Shown here piece after piece: positions 10,170 to 18,954 of a stretch of 64,000 nucleotides of DNA. This DNA is from Alicycliphilus denitrificans K601 (GTDB lineage Bacteria; Pseudomonadota; Gammaproteobacteria; Burkholderiales; Burkholderiaceae_C). The notes beneath the pieces were generated by a model, which was not told the origin of the DNA, did not search any database, and was given only the letters and a program-made list of their open reading frames with translations. The DNA lies in assembly GCF_000204645.1 (NCBI RefSeq), contig NC_015422.1, positions 2,931,001 to 2,995,000 on the forward strand, given 5' to 3'. The translations under genes were made by a program, and so were the position numbers. How positions within the stretch are numbered: the first letter of the stretch is position 1; every line of letters starts with the position of its first letter.

Positions 10170-10178
10170 GAGCCCGCC

Positions 10179-12596
10179 ATGCGCCCCGCCCTCGTCCTCC
10201 TCCTGCGCCGTGCCGTGGTCTGGCTCACGCTGGCCTGCTTCGTCACGACGCAGACGGTCGCGCAAACCGGTCCGCATGCCGAGGGCACAGCCGCGGGCCA
10301 GGCCGCCAACCCGGTGATCCGCGGTACGATCAACGCCCCCGACGCATCGGCGGTGGTGCCGGGCTACACCACGACGCCGCCCGAGCGCGGCTACTACGGC
10401 CAGCCCAACCTCTCGGGCCAGACCAGCGCCCGGCTCGCGGCCTGCGCGACCACCCCGAACGATCCTGTGTGCCAGGCGCTGCTGGGCGCGCGGGCCTCGG
10501 CCAACACACCGCGCGAGCCCGTCTCGCCCTACGACCCGGCTGTCCTCGACGCGCGCCGCGTGGCGGCCAACCCCTCGACGGCCCTGGAGGACATCGCGAG
10601 CTACTACAGCGGCTGCCAGGTGGAGACCGTGGCCACGCCCGCGACGGAGACCCGCGTGTGCCGGCAGTACAGCGGCGCGACTGCCCAGTCGTGCGCCCGC
10701 ACGCTGTCGGTATCGATCTCGCGCACCAGCAGTTGCCCGCCGGGCGAGTGGTTCGCCCAGGCGGCCTCCGGCAGCGTCGCACTGGGCGTGCAGTGCAAGC
10801 CCGACCAGCCGGCCTCGGGCCAGCGCTTCCGGGTGACCAGCGCCGGTGTGCCGGTGGTCTTCTTCGACGTCGATGTGGGCTCGGGACTGGTGTTCCCGCA
10901 GATGGTGGCCCCCTTGCCCAACCCCGCCTGGCCGCCGGGCGGCCAGAACGGTGTCTGGGTCGTCAACAACCGCTGTGATGGCGATGCCTGCCGGCTGACC
11001 GGCTTCATCGCGCAGGAGTACCGCCAGGTCTGCACGGGCGGCGGGGGCGACTCGGGGGACATGAATTGCACCAACGAGCGGCCGTTCCTGGAGGTGTATG
11101 GCGCCTGCCCTTCGGGCACGCAGAGCGGCGACCGCATCGCGCACACGACCGGCTCGGGCGGTGATGCCGGCGACATCCAGACCACCTACCTCGACGAGGG
11201 CCGCTGCTATGCCCCCAGCACCGACCCGAACGACGCGCCGGGCCAGGACGTCACGGGCACCTATTCGGCCTCTTACTGGCGGTTTGGCAGCAACCGCCCC
11301 ATCGTGGGCTTCCGGCTGAACGCGTTGTACGGCCCGATCTCGCAGATGACGCTGAGCTTCGAGCGGCCCCACACCACGGTGACCGAGTCGGACCAATGGG
11401 ATGAGCAGTGCCCCGCACTCGACAGCGACGGCCGCTGCGCCGTCACCGGCGCGGCGCGCTGCGCCGACGGGCCGGCCACCAAGGTGATCGACGGGGCTTC
11501 GGTCACACGCGCGTGCTGGCGCTACGAGACCTCGCTCTCCTGCCAGTACGGGACGCCCACCGACGAGTGCGCGCCACTGGCCGCGGCAGGCTGCACGCCA
11601 TCGGGAACCGTCTGCCGCCAGATGAACCCGGCCACGGGCACCTGCGAAATCGCGGAGAACACCTACAGCTGCCCGGTGGCCCCGGGCTCGGCGGTGACGG
11701 CGCGCAACTGCCCGATCGACGTCTTCTGCATCGCGGGCAGCTGCTTCAATACCACGTACACCAACGACGCCGACTTCGCGAGGGCCATGTCCTTCCTGGA
11801 AGCGGGACGCGAGGCAGGGGTCTACCTCGATACGGACAACCTCCAGGTATTCCGGGGCGAAGCCAACCGCTGCCGCGACCGCCTGCTCAACAACTGCTGC
11901 ATGTCGGACGCCTCGGGCCGGGGCATGAGCAACCAGAGTCTATTCGGGGTGGGTTCGCGACTGGTTTTCGATGTGTTGATGAATTCCGGCAACCGCGACT
12001 TCCTCTACCACGGAATGCAGGCGCTGCTGATGAGCGGCGGATTCTCAGGCAGCTTTACCACCTATGGCGTCACGGTGGCTATCAATGGCACGGCCCTGCC
12101 TGCCGGCTCGTCGGTGCTCTATGCCGGAGAGAGCGTGGTGGTGGCCTTCGACCCATGGAGCCTGGTCATCGCGATCGTCATCTACGTGGTGATGTCTGCG
12201 ATCTCCTGCGACGAAGAGGAAGGCAAGCTGGCGATGAAGGAAGGCGCACGGCTGTGCCATACGGTCGGCACCTACTGCTCATCCTGCATCCGCATCCTGG
12301 GCAAATGCGTCTCCTGCATCACGCACACCACGACCAAGTGCTGCTTCAACTCGGCCCTGGCCAGGATCATCAATGAGCAGGGTCGGCTGCAGGTCGCGAA
12401 GTGGTGGGGCACGGCCGAAGCGCCGGACTGTTCGGGCTTCACGATCGCGCAGTTGCAGAGCCTGAACTTCGCGCAGATGGATCTCACCGAGTTCTACGCG
12501 TCGATCGTGCCAAACCTGCCTAGCGCAGGAGCGATGCAAGGCGGCGCCGTCGGTCGCGCGAGCAACTGCTACTACGGCGAAGGAAGATGCCAATGA
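10179..12596 (+). CDS. traN: TraN-type outer-membrane mating-pair stabilisation protein
   Basis: 805 aa, exported (signal about residues 1-28, ending TVAQ) and very rich in cysteine, especially in the last 400 residues, as expected of TraN, which contacts the recipient's surface. The C-terminus contains a Cys-dense block around CHTVGTYCSSCIRILGKC that is conserved in the family. It is longer than F TraN (602 aa) and similar to the large IncA/C and SXT forms. It ends by ATGA overlap with a small exported protein gene. Confidence 0.92.
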   Translation: MRPALVLLLRRAVVWLTLACFVTTQTVAQTGPHAEGTAAGQAANPVIRGTINAPDASAVVPGYTTTPPERGYYGQPNLSGQTSARLAACATTPNDPVCQALLGARASANTPREPVSPYDPAVLDARRVAANPSTALEDIASYYSGCQVETVATPATETRVCRQYSGATAQSCARTLSVSISRTSSCPPGEWFAQAASGSVALGVQCKPDQPASGQRFRVTSAGVPVVFFDVDVGSGLVFPQMVAPLPNPAWPPGGQNGVWVVNNRCDGDACRLTGFIAQEYRQVCTGGGGDSGDMNCTNERPFLEVYGACPSGTQSGDRIAHTTGSGGDAGDIQTTYLDEGRCYAPSTDPNDAPGQDVTGTYSASYWRFGSNRPIVGFRLNALYGPISQMTLSFERPHTTVTESDQWDEQCPALDSDGRCAVTGAARCADGPATKVIDGASVTRACWRYETSLSCQYGTPTDECAPLAAAGCTPSGTVCRQMNPATGTCEIAENTYSCPVAPGSAVTARNCPIDVFCIAGSCFNTTYTNDADFARAMSFLEAGREAGVYLDTDNLQVFRGEANRCRDRLLNNCCMSDASGRGMSNQSLFGVGSRLVFDVLMNSGNRDFLYHGMQALLMSGGFSGSFTTYGVTVAINGTALPAGSSVLYAGESVVVAFDPWSLVIAIVIYVVMSAISCDEEEGKLAMKEGARLCHTVGTYCSSCIRILGKCVSCITHTTTKCCFNSALARIINEQGRLQVAKWWGTAEAPDCSGFTIAQLQSLNFAQMDLTEFYASIVPNLPSAGAMQGGAVGRASNCYYGEGRCQ

Positions 12597-12988
12597 AGAA
12601 TACCGCCACCCGCGCCAGATCCCGCTTCGCAGGTATCGTCCTGATCCTCCTTCTCGCCACGCGAGCGCATGCCGAGCCGATCCGCACGCCCGTGACCGAT
12701 GCACGGCCCGTCCTGCTGGCGGCCTTGCAGTCCACGGACGGGGCAGCCCACGGCGTACTCATCGGCAAAGTGGCGGATGCGATCACCCGGCATTTCCAGG
12801 CCACCTCGCCGATCTATATCGATGTGTCCACCGTGAAGCGCTACCGGGAGACGGGCTGCAGCCGACTCAAGGTGCTCTTCTGGCAGGCGGGCTTAAAGCT
12901 GCCCGACGTTGCGGTGCCGCGCAAGCAGACCATCGAATTCGGTATCAACTACTGCCTCGACGGCCTGCCGCCGAAGTCGCTGCTGTGA
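12593..12988 (+). CDS. Unknown exported protein between traN and traF
   Basis: 131 aa, not recognised. Signal peptide about residues 1-27 (ending RAHA) and a compact mature domain of about 100 residues with two cysteines (ETGCSRL and INYCLDG). The ATG at 12593 is chosen because it overlaps the traN stop; an ATG two codons upstream is also possible. Seven bases separate it from traF. Its location among disulfide-rich T4SS proteins suggests a periplasmic conjugation factor. Confidence 0.75.
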   Translation: MKNTATRARSRFAGIVLILLLATRAHAEPIRTPVTDARPVLLAALQSTDGAAHGVLIGKVADAITRHFQATSPIYIDVSTVKRYRETGCSRLKVLFWQAGLKLPDVAVPRKQTIEFGINYCLDGLPPKSLL

Positions 12989-12995
12989 GGACGCC

Positions 12996-13874
12996 ATGAT
13001 GAGCTGCCCCACTTACGCGTACCTGCGGTTGTTGCCGATCCTGGCACTGGCAATGGCGCTGGTCACGGCCGCGGCCCAGGAAGCAGCCCCTGCCGCTGGG
13101 CAGGTCGAGCCCCGCCCCTACTGGTCCGACCGCTGGCGCGGCTGGCACTTCTACGAAGACCCTCCGCTGGAGGAGCCCGCGCCGCCACGCGCGCAGGCCG
13201 TCCCGGCAAGGCCAACCAAACCGGCAGATCCGCCCCGCCCGCCCGAGCTGGTGGAATTCGAGCGGCTGCAAAAGTCCCTCGAAGACCTGCGCAACATCGC
13301 GATCATGCGACCGACCGAGTCCAACGTGCGGCGCTACATGGAGCTGGAGATGCAGGTGGTGAACCGCGCCTCCTACTTCGCCGACGTGGCGCAGCGCGTG
13401 GCCTGGGCCACGCCCGAGCTTGATCCGACATTGCAGGGCCGGCCCGTCAACGCCCAGGCGCTGGAGGTCTTCGAGCGCCAGCAGCGGACCGACCGCTCCG
13501 CCTCGGTCGCCGAGCTGGGCCGCGACCACGTGCTCATCTTCTTCTATCGCAGCGACTGCCCCTACTGCCACGCCTTCGCGCCCACCCTGCAGGCATTCGA
13601 GGCGCGCCACGGCATCCAGGTCGTACCCGTGAGCGTGGACGGCGGCCCGATGCCGGGCTTCCCGCGCGCCCGCCCCGACAACGGCATCGCCACGGCTCTG
13701 CAGGTGACCCAGGTGCCGGCCGTTTTCCTGGCCCAGCCCACCACCGGAAAGATCACCCCGATCGGATCCGGCGTGCTCTCCGAGTCGCAGCTGCTCGAGC
13801 GCATCGCCATCGTCTCCTCGCCCACCGGCGAGGCCATGCTGCCCGGCGCGACCCAGCACCTGGCCCTGCCCTAG
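12996..13874 (+). CDS. traF: TraF-type thioredoxin-fold pilus assembly protein
   Basis: 292 aa periplasmic protein. The signal peptide (to about residue 27) is followed by the TraF N-terminal motif WSDRWRGWHFYEDPP and a C-terminal thioredoxin domain with redox motif CPYC at residues 188-191. F TraF itself lacks this Cys pair, but SXT/R27-type TraF keeps it, so this protein may be an active thiol oxidoreductase acting with DsbC. Two adjacent ATGs (12996, 12999) could serve as start. Confidence 0.9.
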   Translation: MMSCPTYAYLRLLPILALAMALVTAAAQEAAPAAGQVEPRPYWSDRWRGWHFYEDPPLEEPAPPRAQAVPARPTKPADPPRPPELVEFERLQKSLEDLRNIAIMRPTESNVRRYMELEMQVVNRASYFADVAQRVAWATPELDPTLQGRPVNAQALEVFERQQRTDRSASVAELGRDHVLIFFYRSDCPYCHAFAPTLQAFEARHGIQVVPVSVDGGPMPGFPRARPDNGIATALQVTQVPAVFLAQPTTGKITPIGSGVLSESQLLERIAIVSSPTGEAMLPGATQHLALP

Positions 13875-13883
13875 GAGGTTTCC

Positions 13884-15332
13884 ATGTCCCGTCCCTCCCG
13901 CCCTGTCCGTGCTCGCAAGGCCGTCGCGCTGGCCGCGGCCCTGGTCGTGCTATCCGCCACGCTGCCCGCCCGCGCCGACCTCAACAGCGAGGTCAATGAC
14001 ATGTTCAACAACCTGGGCGCCATCGGCAACTACACCGCACCGGGAGCATTTCGCGGGCAGACCTACAACACCTACACCGGCGGCTCGCTCATGATGCGAT
14101 CGCCCAACAAGGTCTATCAGCTCGCGGCGATCCAGTTTCCGAGCGTGAAGGCGGGCTGCGGCGGGATCGACGTGTTCGGCGGCTCGTTCTCGCACATCTC
14201 CGCACAGGAGTTCAAAAACCTCTTGCGCAACATCACGGCCGCGCTGCCCGGCATTGCGTTCCAGCTCGCGCTCGAGGCCGTGTCCCCACTCCTCGGGGGC
14301 CTGACCAAGTGGGCGAAGGGGCTGGAGACCTGGATCAACAATGCCCGCATCAATTCTTGCGAGACCGCGAAGGCGATCGTCAGCAGCGCGGCCGAGGCTG
14401 TGGGCTACAGCTCGCAGGAAACCTGCTCGGACCTGGCGATGGAGATGGGCCTTGAGAGCGACCGCGACGCTGCCCGCCGCCGTTGCTCGACCGACCGGCC
14501 CAGCATCCTGTCTTCTGCCCGCTCATCGGGCGATGCCAATGTGCGCAACAAGGCGCCTTTCGTGGGCAACCTGACCTGGAAGGCGCTGCAGTACACCGGC
14601 TCCTCCCTCGACGACGCAGGGCGTGAATTGATCATGAGCATGGTCGGCACCGTCATCTATTACCCCGAGGAATCGGGACGCGACCCGGAGCCGATCGCAC
14701 CGACCCTGACGTCGATCAGCCAGTTGCTCTACGGCCAGGCCGCCGGATCGGGCAACAACGTCATCCAGCACCTGCTGCGCTGCAACGACTATTCGACCTG
14801 CGACGTCGTCTCGACCAACACCGCCTACGACCACGTGCCCTTCACGGCGCGCGTGGAGACCATGATGCGCTCGATCGCCGACCGCATCGCCACCCGCACG
14901 GCCATCCCCAACAATTCCGCCGAGGTCGGCTTCGTCAACCAGACCACCGAGCCGGTCTACAAGATGCTCTCGGTGGGCACCAGCATCCCGGGCTCGGGTC
15001 TGGCCGACAGCCTGATCGGCCAGTACCGCGACGTGATCGCGGCGGACTACGCCCACGTCTTTCTCGAAAGGAACCTGCGCCTGGGCATGGCGGCCCTGGC
15101 GAAGGACTACACGCTGCAGCAGACGCAGCGCGACCAGGCCAACCAGATCCGCCAGCGCGCCCAGGCCATCCTGCTGCAGATCTCCCAGGAGAAGAACCTC
15201 CTGTATGCGAAGGTCGGTTCCTACCGCGCCGTCGCCAGCCACCTGGAGCAGTTGGAGCGCCAGTTGCGCTCGAGCATGCCCCAGCATGTGATGGACATGC
15301 TGGGCCAGCAGGCGGCCCACCTGTCGCGTTGA
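13884..15332 (+). CDS. traH: TraH conjugation protein
   Basis: 482 aa exported protein required for F-type pilus assembly. Signal peptide ends near ARAD; the mature protein begins with DMFNNLGAIGNYTAPGAFRG, a TraH signature, and has the conserved GCGGIDVFGGSFSHI block (about residues 91-105). A coiled coil lies near the C-terminus (QRDQANQIRQRAQ region). GGAGG precedes the ATG by 5 nt. Length equals F TraH (458 aa) within family range. Confidence 0.95.
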   Translation: MSRPSRPVRARKAVALAAALVVLSATLPARADLNSEVNDMFNNLGAIGNYTAPGAFRGQTYNTYTGGSLMMRSPNKVYQLAAIQFPSVKAGCGGIDVFGGSFSHISAQEFKNLLRNITAALPGIAFQLALEAVSPLLGGLTKWAKGLETWINNARINSCETAKAIVSSAAEAVGYSSQETCSDLAMEMGLESDRDAARRRCSTDRPSILSSARSSGDANVRNKAPFVGNLTWKALQYTGSSLDDAGRELIMSMVGTVIYYPEESGRDPEPIAPTLTSISQLLYGQAAGSGNNVIQHLLRCNDYSTCDVVSTNTAYDHVPFTARVETMMRSIADRIATRTAIPNNSAEVGFVNQTTEPVYKMLSVGTSIPGSGLADSLIGQYRDVIAADYAHVFLERNLRLGMAALAKDYTLQQTQRDQANQIRQRAQAILLQISQEKNLLYAKVGSYRAVASHLEQLERQLRSSMPQHVMDMLGQQAAHLSR

Positions 15333-15353
15333 CGCCGATGGTAGGGCACGACC

Positions 15354-18128
15354 ATGTGGGAGATCTACGCCTACCAGAACGCGGACAGCCTGTTCGGAGT
15401 ATTCAACGCGTCCGCCGCGATTCACGCCTCCGGCGACTACGCCTCAGCCGTCGCGGCGGTGGCCTTCTGCGGCTTCGTCGCCGCGCTCATCGCCTACGCG
15501 TTTGCCCCTGAAAAGCTCCAAGGCTGGAAGTGGCTCGCCTCCGTGGTGCTGGTCTTCGGCATCCTGATTGTGCCCAAGGTCACCGTGGGCATCGTCGACA
15601 AGACCGGCGGCTCGCCGGTCAAGGTCGTGGACAACGTGCCCTTCGGGGTGGCGCTGCTGGGCAGCCTGACCAGCACCATCGGACACACGCTCACCGGGCT
15701 ATTCGAGACCGCCTTCCAGGTGATCCCTGGAGCGGGGGCCTTGCCTTCGGAGCTCTCCTACCAGCAGAACGGTTTGATGTTCGGCAACCGCCTCGTCAGG
15801 GAGACCGGCAACGTGGTGTTCCAGGATCCCGCCTTCCGCACGGACCTCGTGAACTTCATTCACAACTGCGCGATGTACGACCTGATCGACGGCTCGCTCG
15901 ATCCGGCCACATTCTCCGCCTCCAACGATGTCTGGCCGCTGATGGCCTCACCCAACCCTGCGCGATTCAGCACGCTCACGGGCGCAGGCGGAGCCGTGGG
16001 CGTGGACACCTGCCCGAACGTGTACCAGAGCCTCAATGGTCGGCTGCCGGCACAGTTGCAGCGCATCCAGAGGCGCCTGGCCTTCCAGCTTAACCCGACG
16101 CTGCCCGGCACCGCGGCGGCAGCCGCGATCGCAGGCCAGATCCAGCAGGCCTACCTCAAGAACAGCATCGCCAACGCATCGGCCACTGCCGCGGACATCA
16201 TCCGGCAAAACGCGATGCTCAACGCGCTGGAGGACACCGGCAAGATCGTCGGGCAGAAGGTCAACGACCCGGCCTCCATGGTGCTGGCCGTGGGGCGGGC
16301 CCAGGCCGTGGCTCAGATGAACGCTTCATGGCTGAACTACGGCAAGGTGGCCGAGCAGGCGCTGCCCGTCTTCCGCAACGTGATCGAAGCGGTCACCTAC
16401 GCAATGTTCCCGCTGTTCGTGCTCCTGCTGCTGCTCACCAGCGGCCGCGAGACGATGATGGCGTTCAAGGGGTATGCGTCGATCCTGATCTGGATCCAGC
16501 TCTGGCCTCCGCTGTACGCCATCCTCAACTACATGGCCTCGATCTACGCGGCCTACGACCTGGCAGCCGCGGCGGACCTGGGCACCGGCACGAAGGCGCT
16601 GGCGCTGCAGACGGCCTCGGTGATCTATTCCCGCGCGCTCTCGGGTGAGGCGATCGTGGGGTATCTCGCCATTAGCATTCCCTTTGTAGCCTGGGCCGCA
16701 CTGAAAAGGATGGAGAACTTCGGCACGGCGCTGGTGGGCGGGCTGTCAGGCTTGCAGGCCATGCTGTCGGGCTCGACTTCGGCGGTCACCGTCGGCAATA
16801 CGTCGCTGGGCAACGTCTCCATGGACCAGATGCAGCTCGCGCCGAACCGTACCTCGGCATTCATGGGGAGCTGGCAGCACGACCTGAGCGGCAACACCTT
16901 CTCGGCGAACGCGCTCACGGGCAGGACGGCGGTGAGCCTGCTGCGCAACCAGGGCTACGCATCGCGGGTCGTGTCGATGCGGGTGTCCGAACAGGACGTG
17001 CAGGACGCCAGTCGGCAGGTGGATGCCGCGCGCAGCGAGGCTGTGGCAGCCAGCAGCGAGCGCTCGTCCGTGCTGGCGGAGGCATTCACGAAAGGCGTGG
17101 CCAAGTTGCGGTCGTCGCGCAGCAGCAGCGGCTCCACGTCGAGCAGCTTCGAGCAGTTCGGCGAGACGCTCAATCGGCTGGACCAGATTAGCAGGAGCGT
17201 CTCGGACACCACGGGCCTGACACAGGCGCAGGTCGCGCGAATAGCGCTGGGGGTCTCTGGCCGACTTGGCGTCAACACCCCCCTCTTCGGTCTACAAGGC
17301 AACGCAACAGCTGAGAAGGCCTATGCATCGGGTTTGTCCAAGGCAGAGCAGCAGGCTCTTGCCTCCATGACGAGTGAACAACTTGCCGAGTTCAAGCAGT
17401 TCGGCGACCGAGCATCGCAGGACAGGAGCTTCATGAACGTCATAGCGAGCGATGCACGTGAAGCCCAGGACCTCGCCTCACGCCTGTCTTCGACCGCTAC
17501 ACGCTCGGAGCGTGCCGACGCAAGCCTCGCGGAGCGAAGCGCCTTCGCGGAGCGCGTCTCGACAGCGTACGAACGGGGCGAGACGATCTCTATCGACATC
17601 GCCCAGGACCCGCACAACCTCGCCATGTTCACCCGCTACGCCGAGCAGTACGGCGGCAACAGCGCCTCCGCGCACGTGCTGATGGAAGCGGAACTGGCCC
17701 GACAATCCCTGCGCCCGCATAGCGTGTTCTCGGACGGCACGGCGGTGCCAACGACCTTTGGCGACCTTCAGGCCCATCACCTGCGGAACTCCGGCGATCC
17801 GGCACTTGCACCCGACCTCACAGGGCGCCACCAATCGAATCAAGGTGACGTGCGCCGGTTCGGTGGCGGCGCAGCGCCCCCCGCGCCGATGGCGGGTTCG
17901 CCTTCATCGGTGCGCAGCACGATTCATCAGGAGGGTCAGCGCATCCGGGCAAGCACTTCGGCCGATCAGGGAGGATTCGACCGAAAAGCCCAGATCACGC
18001 AGACACCAGACGGCACCCTAGCTTCCGAGCGTTCCCTGATGAAGCAGACTGGGAAGCAGATCAAAGAAGACGCCGCCCCGATCATCAACGATGCGACTCA
18101 AGCCGTTAAGGACGCCTTGAAGAAGTAG
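15354..18128 (+). CDS. traG: TraG mating-pair stabilisation / entry-exclusion target protein
   Basis: 924 aa. The N-terminal half has several membrane segments (about residues 35-75, 95-115, 330-365, 375-410, 430-455) as in TraG_N; the C-terminal half is a long hydrophilic periplasmic, Ser/Ala-rich helical region. In F and SXT the N-terminus acts in pilus assembly, while the C-terminus acts in mating stabilisation and is recognised by the entry-exclusion protein of the recipient. It is the last gene of the tra operon; the next gene is convergent. Confidence 0.92.
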   Translation: MWEIYAYQNADSLFGVFNASAAIHASGDYASAVAAVAFCGFVAALIAYAFAPEKLQGWKWLASVVLVFGILIVPKVTVGIVDKTGGSPVKVVDNVPFGVALLGSLTSTIGHTLTGLFETAFQVIPGAGALPSELSYQQNGLMFGNRLVRETGNVVFQDPAFRTDLVNFIHNCAMYDLIDGSLDPATFSASNDVWPLMASPNPARFSTLTGAGGAVGVDTCPNVYQSLNGRLPAQLQRIQRRLAFQLNPTLPGTAAAAAIAGQIQQAYLKNSIANASATAADIIRQNAMLNALEDTGKIVGQKVNDPASMVLAVGRAQAVAQMNASWLNYGKVAEQALPVFRNVIEAVTYAMFPLFVLLLLLTSGRETMMAFKGYASILIWIQLWPPLYAILNYMASIYAAYDLAAAADLGTGTKALALQTASVIYSRALSGEAIVGYLAISIPFVAWAALKRMENFGTALVGGLSGLQAMLSGSTSAVTVGNTSLGNVSMDQMQLAPNRTSAFMGSWQHDLSGNTFSANALTGRTAVSLLRNQGYASRVVSMRVSEQDVQDASRQVDAARSEAVAASSERSSVLAEAFTKGVAKLRSSRSSSGSTSSSFEQFGETLNRLDQISRSVSDTTGLTQAQVARIALGVSGRLGVNTPLFGLQGNATAEKAYASGLSKAEQQALASMTSEQLAEFKQFGDRASQDRSFMNVIASDAREAQDLASRLSSTATRSERADASLAERSAFAERVSTAYERGETISIDIAQDPHNLAMFTRYAEQYGGNSASAHVLMEAELARQSLRPHSVFSDGTAVPTTFGDLQAHHLRNSGDPALAPDLTGRHQSNQGDVRRFGGGAAPPAPMAGSPSSVRSTIHQEGQRIRASTSADQGGFDRKAQITQTPDGTLASERSLMKQTGKQIKEDAAPIINDATQAVKDALKK

Positions 18129-18133
18129 ATCCG

Positions 18134-18469
18134 TTAGATGTTCTTGTCGGCGTCGAACATGTGGTTTCCAAGCTCCGGTCGCGGTGGCTTCATGAACGGC
18201 ATGTGTCCTTCATCGCGCCAGTAGTTGGCCGCGACATCACGGCTTGACGTTCCAAGTCCCCCAGGGATGGGCTCGATTTCTTCTTCGGTTTGGAGTGGAA
18301 GGCGACCTTGCCGTTTCCCGATCTGTGACAGCTCACCGCCGATCGCTGCGCCGAACAGCGCGCCCACGGCCATCATGACAACACACAGGCCCCAGTCATC
18401 GTTGCGGGCCGACAGGTACCCAGCACCGATGCCCAGCAGCAGGAAGAAGAGGAAGATGGCTTTTCGCAT
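18134..18469 (-). CDS. Small membrane protein convergent with traG (entry-exclusion candidate)
   Basis: 111 aa, not recognised by sequence. Two hydrophobic helices cover residues about 3-20 and 28-46; the second holds a glycine zipper (GALFGAAIGG). A polar, Pro-rich cytoplasmic or periplasmic tail follows. AGGAGG sits 5 nt before the ATG at 18469, which decides the start against a GTG two codons upstream. It has its own promoter. In SXT/R391 the inner-membrane exclusion protein Eex is encoded immediately after traG; this gene holds that place, though on the other strand. Function is inference from position only. Confidence 0.7.
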   Translation of the reverse strand: MRKAIFLFFLLLGIGAGYLSARNDDWGLCVVMMAVGALFGAAIGGELSQIGKRQGRLPLQTEEEIEPIPGGLGTSSRDVAANYWRDEGHMPFMKPPRPELGNHMFDADKNI

Positions 18470-18488
18470 GAGCACCTCCTGACAGTTA

Positions 18489-18516
18489 CCCTATCAGCGG
18501 CGACCTTCATGTCAAG
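18489..18516 (-). promoter_or_regulatory. Sigma70-like promoter of the small membrane protein gene
   Basis: On the minus strand TTGACA (18511-18516), a 16-bp spacer and TAGGGT (18489-18494). The expected transcript starts a few bases before the AGGAGG of the gene beginning at 18469. The consensus -35 supports expression independent of the tra operon. Confidence 0.5.
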
Positions 18517-18683
18517 ACCTCCAAGGGCCTTCCAGCCTCTCACCACACGATATGGTCGGCTGGCGCCGTCGAATGTCCGAGTTCCTCAATCTTCCTGGGA
18601 GCCCTGCGAATCCTAGACTGCCGTCTGCGTCTCGCGGACTGCAGCCTCGATCACGTCGAAAGCGACCGTCGGCACACGGTCGG

Positions 18684-18939
18684 CTAACGCTTGCGCTCTT
18701 TGATGGAGATCACCTCGGCGTTGTCCAGGCAGATGACCGCCAGCACGGTGTCACTGCGATGGCTCGCGCGTGCCCCACAGCTTGAGAGCGCTGCCGAACC
18801 GCTTGAATCGACTGAGGCACTTGCGCGGGCCGCGAATGGCACAGGTGCCGCGAGCGTGAACGGGCGGATTTCCCGATGACAAATCCTCTTTGTCGCTTTT
18901 GGCAATGACGTTTACATTCCCTTCGTATCGGAAATGCAA
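18684..18939 (-). pseudogene. Possible frameshifted small ORF of unknown function
   Basis: Two minus-strand frames with gene-like codon use join into one: an ATG at 18939 opens MHFRYEGNVNVIAKSDKEDL and runs to a stop at 18751, while the frame ending DNAEVISIKERKR with stop at 18684 takes over near 18755. A single-base shift would give about 84 residues. No family was recognised. The rest of the 470-bp stretch 18485-18954 shows no other gene beyond the promoter noted above. It may be a decayed gene or chance. Confidence 0.25.
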
Positions 18940-18954
18940 CCAACGGAGGGGCGG

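Noticed and set aside
18552..18785. 77-residue plus-strand ORF downstream of traG
   Set aside because: Arg/Ser-rich, no ribosome site, opposite to the more gene-like minus frames.
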